From an uncultured Bacilli bacterium (GTDB lineage Bacteria > Bacillota_I > Bacilli_A > RF39 > UBA660), in NCBI GenBank assembly GCA_934130405.1, contig CAKOXX010000017.1, positions 1 through 23,548 on the forward strand: a DNA stretch of 23,548 bases. The letters are read 5' to 3'. The position numbers and the translations under genes were made by a program. The notes beneath the pieces are model-generated. The model saw only the letters and a list, made by a program, of their open reading frames with translations. It had not been told where the DNA came from and did not search any database. Of this stretch, positions 7,964 through 14,912 are shown in pieces. Positions within the stretch are counted from its first letter, which is position 1. Each line of letters starts with the position of its first letter.

Positions 7964-8179
7964 ATGGATTTAAGTATTAGAAGTCATATTATTAATAATT
8001 TTAAGGGTGATGATTTCGATGAATTAAAGCGAGCAATTGATGAATCTATTGCAGAAAATGATGAAGAAACTTTACCTGGAATGGGTGTATTTTTAGAACT
8101 TATCTGGCAAGGTGCTGATGATAAGTTAAAACAAGAAATGTTAACAATTATTAAGGAAAAAATTAATAATTCTAACTAG
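7964..8179 (+). CDS. sspI: Small acid-soluble spore protein SspI
   Basis: A 71-residue protein matching the SspI family of minor small acid-soluble spore proteins, made in the forespore and located in the spore core. The diagnostic wording is the start MDLSIRSHIINNFKG, which parallels MDLNLR-type starts in Bacillus, and the central LPGMGVFLELIWQGAD, close to the LPGLGVLFEVIW motif. Length equals the family's usual 70 or so. The ATG at 7964 is chosen over an in-frame TTG at 7931 because AGGAGATGA (7948-7956) precedes it and because the family starts there. It stands alone with its own terminator and independently supports a spore-forming host. Confidence 0.9.
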   Translation: MDLSIRSHIINNFKGDDFDELKRAIDESIAENDEETLPGMGVFLELIWQGADDKLKQEMLTIIKEKINNSN

Positions 8180-8181
8180 TT

Positions 8182-8220
8182 AAATAAATATAGGTGCCAA
8201 AGACATCTATATTTATTTTT
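8182..8220 (+). terminator. Rho-independent terminator of sspI
   Basis: A long stem of 15 pairs with one G-U wobble (8182-8196 with 8204-8218), a 7-base loop, and a T-rich tail to 8220. It begins three bases after the sspI stop and overlaps the 3' end and stop codon (8213-8215) of the converging gene. It may also serve that gene, although the T-run in that direction is poorer. Confidence 0.8.
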
Positions 8221-9493
8221 TGATAAGTTTCTTCTCGGTATTAAAGTAGTTCATAATATCGATAGCATTATACAAATCTGAGTTTTCTGTAATATCTATC
8301 ATCTTTTCTTTTTTATCAGTTCTATTAGATGCTAATACTTGATTAGTGAGCATAGTACCAACTAAGTAGTTATAAGTAGTTATCATCAATCCACCTTCTG
8401 ATAGGAGTTTAAAAAATCTATTATCACAAGTTATGTCAGCTTTTTCTTCAGTAAATCCTTCTTTTTCAATCATATCTTCCCTAACTATTTGACCATTATT
8501 TTTATATTTGTTAACTTCTGAAAGAAGTGGAAAATAGGTCTCATAAAAATATTTACATGCTCTATTCTGATTATCTATTGTATCTGTAACAATCTCATCA
8601 CTATATCCTTTAGAAACTAAAAATTGTGCTGCTATATTTTCATAATATGTGGTAGGAAAATCATAAAGAGAAATTCGTGAATTACCGTTTTTGCTAGTAA
8701 TAAAGCGTATAAATTTACTTGTTAGGAAGATAAAATCTCTAGTAGTATCACTGATTTTTGTAAATTTAAATTCCCTTTCAGCATTAAAGTTGATAAGTTT
8801 TTCTTCTCGAAGCCATGAATAATCTTGTTTCCAACTATCTGGAGCATTAATATAATTTAAAAATCTCTTAAATAATCCGTCTATTTTCTCAGGTGATAAT
8901 TCTTCCAATTCTTCAATGTTTGAGTTTGGTTGTTCAAGAGCTGGTATTTTTTCTTTCATGTTATCTAAGAACCAATCTAAATTATCATAGAAAAATGAAT
9001 CGCTATCTTTTAAACTATAACTGCTTGCCTTTAATAAATAATTATAGGCATCATATCTAACATTATCTCTTAGCCAATAAAATAATTTAATACCATTTTC
9101 TCTTTTATCCAATAAATCAACTATCTTATCCACATCATAACTACAATACTTAGTAGCTAGTAAAAAGTAAGTAAAATCAGGCGATATTTTTTTCTTCAAT
9201 TTTAATAATGGTTTAGAATCATCTTTAACAGTATCTCTCAATGAAATTATATAAGTTTTTAAGAGAAAGTTTTCATCATTAATGATATTATTAGCTTCAA
9301 AAGTTTCTAACTCATCTTGTACCATTTTATTAGCTAAAGAGTAAAAATCTTTAACATCAACTTTTGTTGTTTTTTCTTCTGCTAGCGAGTCGGTTAGAAA
9401 GCTGTTATTTTCTAGAAACTTTAAAACTTTTTGGACCTCATTTTCTTGCCCCTTTTCATAAGTAATAGTTATTTTATCCTTTGTGATTTGCAT
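8213..9493 (-). CDS. Inactive-looking paralogue of the HExxH protein upstream
   Basis: Soluble 426-residue protein of no named family, clearly paralogous to the product of 9550-10863 along its whole length: same opening (MQITKDKITITYEKGQ against MQVSKNGITIIYEENQ), shared APDxW and DFPxxYYExIAAxFL segments, and a near-identical C-terminus. Where the sister has the zinc motif HEFIH, this protein has SKFIR (259-263), and the downstream glutamate is Q290. All presumed zinc and catalytic residues are gone while the surrounding sequence is kept. That suggests a pseudoenzyme with a binding or regulatory role, or early decay, although the frame is fully open. The ATG follows AGGAGA. No signal peptide or membrane helix is visible. 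Confidence 0.8.
   Translation of the reverse strand: MQITKDKITITYEKGQENEVQKVLKFLENNSFLTDSLAEEKTTKVDVKDFYSLANKMVQDELETFEANNIINDENFLLKTYIISLRDTVKDDSKPLLKLKKKISPDFTYFLLATKYCSYDVDKIVDLLDKRENGIKLFYWLRDNVRYDAYNYLLKASSYSLKDSDSFFYDNLDWFLDNMKEKIPALEQPNSNIEELEELSPEKIDGLFKRFLNYINAPDSWKQDYSWLREEKLINFNAEREFKFTKISDTTRDFIFLTSKFIRFITSKNGNSRISLYDFPTTYYENIAAQFLVSKGYSDEIVTDTIDNQNRACKYFYETYFPLLSEVNKYKNNGQIVREDMIEKEGFTEEKADITCDNRFFKLLSEGGLMITTYNYLVGTMLTNQVLASNRTDKKEKMIDITENSDLYNAIDIMNYFNTEKKLIKK
8216..8353 (-). repeat. Near-identical 138-bp 3' tract, copy 1
   Basis: The last 138 bases before the stop codon match 9553-9690 with about seven differences (about 95% identity), whereas the rest of the two genes has diverged strongly. 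Several differences are silent. This patch encodes the shared C-terminus (for example NQVLASNRTDKKEKMIDITE). Confidence 0.85.
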
Positions 9494-9517
9494 AATATTC
9501 TCCTATCTATGGAAATT

Positions 9518-9546
9518 ATAATACATCATTAATTTTATTTTGCCAA
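9518..9546 (-). promoter_or_regulatory. Promoter of the 8213-9493 gene
   Basis: Minus strand TTGGCA (9541-9546), 17-base spacer, TATTAT (9518-9523), about 25 bases before the ATG. It lies just after the stop codon of the upstream paralogue, so each copy has its own vegetative-type promoter. Confidence 0.55.
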
Positions 9547-9549
9547 CCA

Positions 9550-10863
9550 CTATTTTTTAATAAGTTTCTTCTCAGTATTAAAGTAGTTCATAATATCGAT
9601 AGCATTATATGAATCTAAGTTTTCTGTAATATCTATCATCTTTTCTTTTTTATCAGTTCTATTAGATGCTAATACTTGATTAGCAAGCATTGTTCCAGTC
9701 AAATAATTATATTTTGATAAATTACCTTGACTAGTAGAAAAAAGCTTTTCTATTCTATTATCACAAGCTTTTTTATCTATATCTTCTCTACTAAGCGGTC
9801 CATTATTCTTATATTTATTAATATCTAAAAGTAAAGGAAGATATTTATTATAAACAAATAAATTACCGTTATTTCTTCTAATTATTATATCTTTAATAAT
9901 ATCGTCACTATAACCATTAGCAACTAAAAACTCAGCAGCAATATCTTCATAGTAGATAGAGGGAAAGTCTTTCATATGTGTTAAAGGTTCATTTTTTCTA
10001 AGAGTAATATAATGAATAAATTCATGAACAAAGGTAAGAAACATTTTAGTAGTACAATCTGATTCAACATAAATTATTCCTTTACTATTTTTATCTCTTT
10101 TATAATAAGCACCAGTTTCTACACCTTCATTATATTGAAATACAATCCGTTTTTCTTCTTTCAACATTTCGTAATTATTTCTCCACTCATCTGGAGCTTT
10201 TATATAAGTCAAATATTTATTAAATAAATTATCAAATTCTTTACCTGATAACTTTTCTAATTCAAGATTTTCTCTACTTTCTCCATAATAATACTTTAAC
10301 TTTTGATAGTTTTCACTCTCTTCTTGCATAACAGTTAAGAAATATTCAAAGTTATCATAAAATACAGAATCTGATTTTTCTAAGCAATTGGCACTAAAAT
10401 CCAGTAGATAATTATAAGTATCATATCTAGAAGTATTTTTCAACCAAGCAAATAACTTAGTACTATTTTTCTTCTTATCTAAATGTTCAATTATCTTCTT
10501 AACATCAAGATTATAGTACTTAGCAGCAAGTAAGAAATTGATTGTGTCAGGAGTATAAAACATATCTAATTTAAATAATGGTTCAGTATCAGGAGGAAAG
10601 TCATTTAATAATAAGGATAAATGTAATATCTTTAAAAAGTCTTTATCATCAATCATCTTATCAATCTCAGAATATTTAATCATATCATTTATCATAACAT
10701 CAACCAAATCATAAAAGTCTTCTACGTATATATGAATATTTGATTTTATATTTAAATTATTAGTTAGGAAAGCATTACGACGCAAAAAATCTAAACACCT
10801 TTTAACTTCTTTAATTTGATTTTCTTCATATATTATAGTTATTCCATTTTTACTTACTTGCAC
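9550..10863 (-). CDS. Putative zinc metalloprotease-like protein (HExxH), unnamed family
   Basis: Soluble 437-residue protein. A helix-like segment FVHEFIHYI carries HExxH (H280, E281, H284), followed 22-27 residues later by YYEDIAAEFL with E306 and E311 as candidates for a third zinc ligand. This resembles the HExxH...ExxAxxF arrangement of gluzincin-type and ImmA-like (M78) peptidases. Zinc binding and proteolysis are inferences from that motif only, and no named family was recognised. The start is GTG at 10863, because GGGAGTGA precedes it and the product then begins MQVSKNGITIIYE, in register with the paralogue's MQITKDKITITYE; the upstream ATG at 10878 lies on the ribosome binding site. 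No export signal is present, so a cytoplasmic site is likely. Confidence 0.78.
   Translation of the reverse strand: MQVSKNGITIIYEENQIKEVKRCLDFLRRNAFLTNNLNIKSNIHIYVEDFYDLVDVMINDMIKYSEIDKMIDDKDFLKILHLSLLLNDFPPDTEPLFKLDMFYTPDTINFLLAAKYYNLDVKKIIEHLDKKKNSTKLFAWLKNTSRYDTYNYLLDFSANCLEKSDSVFYDNFEYFLTVMQEESENYQKLKYYYGESRENLELEKLSGKEFDNLFNKYLTYIKAPDEWRNNYEMLKEEKRIVFQYNEGVETGAYYKRDKNSKGIIYVESDCTTKMFLTFVHEFIHYITLRKNEPLTHMKDFPSIYYEDIAAEFLVANGYSDDIIKDIIIRRNNGNLFVYNKYLPLLLDINKYKNNGPLSREDIDKKACDNRIEKLFSTSQGNLSKYNYLTGTMLANQVLASNRTDKKEKMIDITENLDSYNAIDIMNYFNTEKKLIKK
9553..9690 (-). repeat. Near-identical 138-bp 3' tract, copy 2
   Basis: Partner of the tract at 8216-8353, in the same orientation and the same position relative to the stop codon. 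Confidence 0.85.
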
Positions 10864-10890
10864 AACAATCACTCCCATTTACGAGCTATT

Positions 10891-10920
10891 ATTATACAGC
10901 AACATCAACTATTTAGACAA
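10891..10920 (-). promoter_or_regulatory. Promoter of the HExxH gene
   Basis: Minus strand TTGTCT (10915-10920), 18-base spacer, perfect TATAAT (10891-10896), 27 bases before the GTG start. It sits directly after the terminator of the surface-protein operon, which supports separate transcription. Confidence 0.6.
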
Positions 10921-10923
10921 TAT

Positions 10924-10965
10924 AAAAGATAGATTAATTTATTACTAAATCTTAATCTATCTTTT
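10924..10965. terminator. Bidirectional-looking terminator after the surface-protein operon
   Basis: A perfect 14-bp stem (10924-10937 with 10952-10965) with a 14-base loop, starting 12 bases after the stop of the 10978-12852 gene. The tail on the minus strand is only moderately T-rich. The stem core AAAGATAGATT recurs in the hairpin at 14697-14735 on the other side of the two-gene cassette. Confidence 0.75.
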
Positions 10966-10977
10966 CTTTATAAATTA

Positions 10978-12852
10978 TTAAGTTGTAGAAACAACATAGG
11001 GATTCAAGGCTGTTCCATCGCCCTTAGTTATTTGAACATCTGACCGGAGATTTATGACCGGACGAATACCAAAATTATGATCAACTGTACCCCAAGGATA
11101 CAAGCTTCCAGTCGGATCAATAGCCCAAGCGTTTGCAAAAGTATCACTAGAAGTAAAACTTGCTGGAGATAGTGTCCAAAGATATTGTCCATTGTATAGA
11201 TAATAAACACTATTTGGTATATTAAATACTCCGCCCGCCAGTGCAGTTTCGTCGGTTGTTATTAGTGCAACTGGATAATCTAGTTTAGCACTTTCGTTTG
11301 ATATCTTGAATTTATCATTGTCTTGTATACATTTTAAGCTTGGTATTTTTTTATCTACTAAACGACCATATGTTTCGTAAGTTGTAGACACACTTGTTAA
11401 ATAGCCTGAACCAAAATTTAAACTTCTATCGCTACAAAATGTTTCATCTGCTATATATGAGGCATAACTTGTTAAATTGTTCTTATACCATGTATCTATG
11501 GTATTTTTTATAACTGAGTTTGTATTGTTTATGACTGCACTGTCGTAACTATCACTACTATATGAGATTGGTTGTATTATCATAACTGAATCACTTTGAT
11601 ATCCCATTATTTTATAAATAACGTTACATGATGTATTTAAACAACTATACAAATTATCAGACACAATATCATTATGATTATCTTTCCATGTTAGTTGTTT
11701 GATTGTTCCGGTTAAAGTAAATTTCTTTGTTGACTCATCAAAGGTATAATCTGTTCCAAAGTTATATTTTGTCGTATTGGTAAACCACTTATATTCTGTT
11801 GTTCCATTGTTTTCATGTAATGAGAATTTTTCATTATATTTATATCCAACATATGCTGGGTCCCAGTATTTACTATTGTATTGTGAATTTCCGATTGTTA
11901 CTGATGTTCCTGTATCTGATGTTGATTTTCCTGAGTAAATCATACGGACACTTCCGTCTCCATTTCGACGGATGATTCTCCATGTAAATCCTGCGAATGA
12001 CACATAATTATTTCTTACTGCTCCTCTGTAATAATAACTGGTTCCTTCATCATCTTCTGCTGCATATAAACCATCTTCTTCATCACTATTTGGTGCAATT
12101 TTAGCAAAGTTTGGTGTTCCTTTTGCTACAATCGCTGTTCCTGCTGCTTCTGCACTTGCTTCGTGATTATTCATAACAAGCATACAATCTGATAATTTAT
12201 TTATTCCATTATCTTTACAATATGTATCTTCTGCTTGAGCTACTGTATCGCTTGTTTGTCCATAGACATTTACTTTTACTTTATATACTAGTCCTCCATT
12301 GTCACTTTGCGGATTATAGCTTTCATCTACCCATAATCTTAAACGGTATTTGATTTCTGTTTCTCCTTGTGTTGCTAAGTTTCCTGTATATAAACTCATC
12401 ATATCTGCTGGTCGTCCTGTATATCCATTACCTGTTGGCTCTTCATAATATGTACGAGGTGCCATTACTTCTGTTTCTTTTCCGTTAGCATCTACTGTTG
12501 TCAAATAATATCTGATATTATTTCCGCTAAACGTATTTCCACTCTCTTCTTTTGCTGCTATTTCATAGTTGATATCTGTATTTCCTGCGATTGATGACTT
12601 TACTGTAAAATCGAAATATTCTCCCGCTGTTAATCTCGTCTTTCCAGTTGCTATCGTTGTGGGCAACGCATTCGTCATTGTAATCGTGTTTGTACTTTCT
12701 ACATATTCCATAGTTACCATTCCTGTTGTGATTGTATTTAACTTTTCTCCTGTTCCCGCGTAGTTAAATGCTGCATAACTGACACCAATGATTGTTATCA
12801 ATAAAACAATTACTAACAATATTACTAAATAGTTTTTTCTATTTTTAGACAT
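10978..12852 (-). CDS. Large cell-surface protein, SipW-type N-terminus and lectin/FGE-like C-terminal module (copy 1)
   Basis: A 624-residue predicted surface protein. The N-terminus has positive residues, one hydrophobic helix (about 8-28) and then VSYAAFNYAG...NTITTG, the layout of signal peptides of TasA-like proteins processed by SipW-type peptidases. Residues 40-200 look like an all-beta extracellular domain. From about 210 on it is about three-quarters identical to the product of 12868-14658: DCMLVMNNHE, FAGFTWRIIRRNGDGS, IKQLTWKDN, CLNTSCN. The end has W-T-x-S...G[IV]RPVINL, as in DUF6273/C-type-lectin or FGE-like modules (tentative). Residues 557-593 are hypervariable between the copies. 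There is no LPxTG motif and no C-terminal helix, so attachment would be by the N-terminal helix or other means. Adhesion or ligand binding is inferred only. Confidence 0.8.
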   Translation of the reverse strand: MSKNRKNYLVILLVIVLLITIIGVSYAAFNYAGTGEKLNTITTGMVTMEYVESTNTITMTNALPTTIATGKTRLTAGEYFDFTVKSSIAGNTDINYEIAAKEESGNTFSGNNIRYYLTTVDANGKETEVMAPRTYYEEPTGNGYTGRPADMMSLYTGNLATQGETEIKYRLRLWVDESYNPQSDNGGLVYKVKVNVYGQTSDTVAQAEDTYCKDNGINKLSDCMLVMNNHEASAEAAGTAIVAKGTPNFAKIAPNSDEEDGLYAAEDDEGTSYYYRGAVRNNYVSFAGFTWRIIRRNGDGSVRMIYSGKSTSDTGTSVTIGNSQYNSKYWDPAYVGYKYNEKFSLHENNGTTEYKWFTNTTKYNFGTDYTFDESTKKFTLTGTIKQLTWKDNHNDIVSDNLYSCLNTSCNVIYKIMGYQSDSVMIIQPISYSSDSYDSAVINNTNSVIKNTIDTWYKNNLTSYASYIADETFCSDRSLNFGSGYLTSVSTTYETYGRLVDKKIPSLKCIQDNDKFKISNESAKLDYPVALITTDETALAGGVFNIPNSVYYLYNGQYLWTLSPASFTSSDTFANAWAIDPTGSLYPWGTVDHNFGIRPVINLRSDVQITKGDGTALNPYVVSTT

Positions 12853-12867
12853 AAAATACTCTCCCTT

Positions 12868-14658
12868 CTATGATTGAACTACATATGGATTCAAGGATGT
12901 TCCATCACCCTTTATTATTTGAGTATCTGCTTTCAAATTTATTACTGGACGGACCCCAAAAGAATTGGCCACGTTGTTCCACCTAGTTACGCCGCCATTT
13001 GGAAGTACAAACCAAACAAGTCCATACGAACAAGCGGCCTCAAATGTTGCAGATGATATTGTCCAAAAATTTTGACCATTATACAAATAATAGTTACTAT
13101 TAGGCATATTAAACCCTCCACCAGCTAATGCTACCTCATCGCCTGTTATTAATGCAATTGGATAATCTAATTTAGCACTTTCATTTGACATTCTAAACTT
13201 ATCAGTATCTTTAATACATTTTAAACTTGGTGTCTTTTTTTCTGCTAAACGCCCATATGTTCCATAAGTTGTAGTTACAGTCATCAGATAACCACTACCC
13301 CAATTTATACTTCGATCATTACAAAAGGTTTCATCTGCTAGATATGAAGCATAGCTTGTCAAGTTGTTTTTATACCATGTATCTAAGGTACTCTTCATAG
13401 TTGAATTTGTATTATTTGTTACAGCATCAGCATAACTATCACTACTATATGATATTGGTTGTACTACCATTGTTGTATCATTTGAATATCCTGTAATCTT
13501 ATAAACAACATTACAGCTTGTATTTAAACAGCTATATAAATTACCTGATACGATTTCTTCATTATTATCTTTCCACGTTAATTGTTTGATTGTTCCCGTT
13601 AATGTAAACTTCTTGGTTGATTTATCGAAAGTATATCCTGATCCAAAGTTATATTTTGTTGTATTGGTAAACCAACTATAAGTTCTTGTTTCATTGTTCT
13701 CATAAAGTGAAAAATTTTCATTATATTTATATCCTACATATGTTGGATCCCAATATTTTTCATTAAATGCCGAGTATCCTATCATAGTTGACTCTCCTGT
13801 GTCTGATGTAGTTTTTCCAGAATAAATCATTCTAATACTTCCATCTCCATTACGGCGGATGATTCTCCAAGTATATCCGGCAAATGATACATAATTATTC
13901 TTGACTGCTCCTCGATAATAGTAACTGGCTCCCTCATCATCTTCGGACATGAATAAGCCTTCATCTGTTGTGGCTGTCTTTGAAAAGTCCGGGGTTCCTT
14001 TGTTAGTTATATTTTGTTTAGCTATTTCTACACTAGATTCATGATTATTCATTACTAACATACAATCTGATAAAGTGTTGAAACCATTTCTAATACAATA
14101 ATCATCTCCTTGATTTATTACTACTTTTATTTTTCCAAAGTAATATTTATTCATGGCAGTATTATCTGCATCAATTGATAACCATACTCTTAGATTAAAT
14201 TTATCTGTGGATTTGGAAGTGATTGTTCCTGTATATAATTCAGTTGATGAAGAGGATAAACTACTTGTCTTTAATGATTCACTATCACTTGATAGATTAT
14301 ATTTAACAAAGTTATATGGTACTAACTCACAATTAGTTTCACAACTATTCTTAGCATCTATATCATCTTCTAAGTAAATTGTATATTTTAAATCAGTGGT
14401 AGCATTATTTACTACGGAGAAACTATAAGGTTCATTGCTTAGTCCTTCACTATCTTCTTGTGGAGTAGCATTTGTTAGACTTATATCTTTTGAAGATGAT
14501 TCATCTAATTTGACATCTAAGTCTCCTACTTTATAAACAACTTTATTGCTACCACCGATGATATTCTTTGTAAGTAAGGCGTAACTCACTCCAATTACTA
14601 AAACAGTTATAGACATTAGAAATAGTAATATTAATAAATCTTTTCTTTTTTTCTTCAT
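12868..14658 (-). CDS. Large cell-surface protein, same family (copy 2, first gene of the pair)
   Basis: A 596-residue paralogue of the downstream gene and 15 bases upstream of it, so the two are probably cotranscribed with this one first. The N-terminal helix (about 7-28) ends in VSYALL, again SipW-type in appearance but less canonical. The first 200 residues, an extracellular beta-rich segment, share little with copy 1 beyond general pattern. From DCMLVMNNHE onward the two align almost without gaps, and cysteines in CLNTSCN, DETFC and LKC are shared. The hypervariable stretch is residues 530-566, after YYLYNGQ and before FGVRPVINL. The ATG has only a weak AGTAGGT upstream. A 250-base leader with promoter, foldable RNA and terminator precedes it. 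Confidence 0.8.
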   Translation of the reverse strand: MKKKRKDLLILLFLMSITVLVIGVSYALLTKNIIGGSNKVVYKVGDLDVKLDESSSKDISLTNATPQEDSEGLSNEPYSFSVVNNATTDLKYTIYLEDDIDAKNSCETNCELVPYNFVKYNLSSDSESLKTSSLSSSSTELYTGTITSKSTDKFNLRVWLSIDADNTAMNKYYFGKIKVVINQGDDYCIRNGFNTLSDCMLVMNNHESSVEIAKQNITNKGTPDFSKTATTDEGLFMSEDDEGASYYYRGAVKNNYVSFAGYTWRIIRRNGDGSIRMIYSGKTTSDTGESTMIGYSAFNEKYWDPTYVGYKYNENFSLYENNETRTYSWFTNTTKYNFGSGYTFDKSTKKFTLTGTIKQLTWKDNNEEIVSGNLYSCLNTSCNVVYKITGYSNDTTMVVQPISYSSDSYADAVTNNTNSTMKSTLDTWYKNNLTSYASYLADETFCNDRSINWGSGYLMTVTTTYGTYGRLAEKKTPSLKCIKDTDKFRMSNESAKLDYPIALITGDEVALAGGGFNMPNSNYYLYNGQNFWTISSATFEAACSYGLVWFVLPNGGVTRWNNVANSFGVRPVINLKADTQIIKGDGTSLNPYVVQS

Positions 14659-14693
14659 TCTTAAGACCTACTCTTTCTATTTTAGTATTTAAC

Positions 14694-14735
14694 AAAAAAG
14701 ATAGATTTATACCTTTTTGATATTAATCTATCTTT
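14694..14735 (-). terminator. Intrinsic terminator upstream of the surface-protein operon
   Basis: Minus strand: 11-bp stem (14725-14735 with 14697-14707), A-rich loop, and six T residues. It points toward the gene at 12868-14658, whose ATG is 36 bases further on. It could end cadA read-through, end a separate small RNA, or act as an attenuator for the surface proteins. Confidence 0.75.
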
Positions 14736-14856
14736 AAAACAATACAAAAGAAAGTAGGTACACTACTTCTTAATTCAGAATTTAATTGTTGACAGTCTTT
14801 TACTACTACCACAACTGTCTCCTACCTTCCTATTGTCTGTTATCAGTATTCTTGAC
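14736..14856 (-). ncRNA. Unassigned structured leader or small RNA
   Basis: Between a promoter (14863-14891) and a terminator (14694-14735) the minus strand can fold into nested helices. The outer one pairs ACAATA (14831-14836) with TATTGT (14739-14744). Next, AAGGTAGG (14821-14828) pairs with CCTACTTT (14751-14758). Inside is a hairpin GACAGT (14814-14819) with ACTGTC (14791-14796), and a small AATT-type hairpin. No open reading frame or recognised riboswitch class fits. It is either an independent RNA of about 160 bases or the 5' leader of the surface-protein operon. The folding was done by eye. Confidence 0.4.
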
Positions 14857-14862
14857 ATCTTA

Positions 14863-14891
14863 ATAATATCATAATACTTGACATTTAACAA
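14863..14891 (-). promoter_or_regulatory. Promoter of the leader RNA / surface-protein operon
   Basis: Minus strand TTGTTA (14886-14891), 17-base spacer, TATTAT (14863-14868), just past the cadA stop codon. The start point would be near 14856. No hairpin separates it from cadA, so some cadA read-through is possible. Confidence 0.5.
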
Positions 14892-14912
14892 TAAGAAGAT
14901 TTTTCCTATTTT

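Noticed and set aside
10864..10878. ATG at 10878 as start of the HExxH protein
   Set aside because: It overlaps the ribosome binding site of the GTG start, and the extra residues have no counterpart in the paralogue.
11074..13071. Diversity-generating retroelement acting on the surface-protein variable window
   Set aside because: No reverse transcriptase or template repeat is in the window, and many third-position differences between the two genes are T/G or T/C, which adenine-specific mutagenesis of one shared template would not produce. Separate distant templates cannot be excluded.
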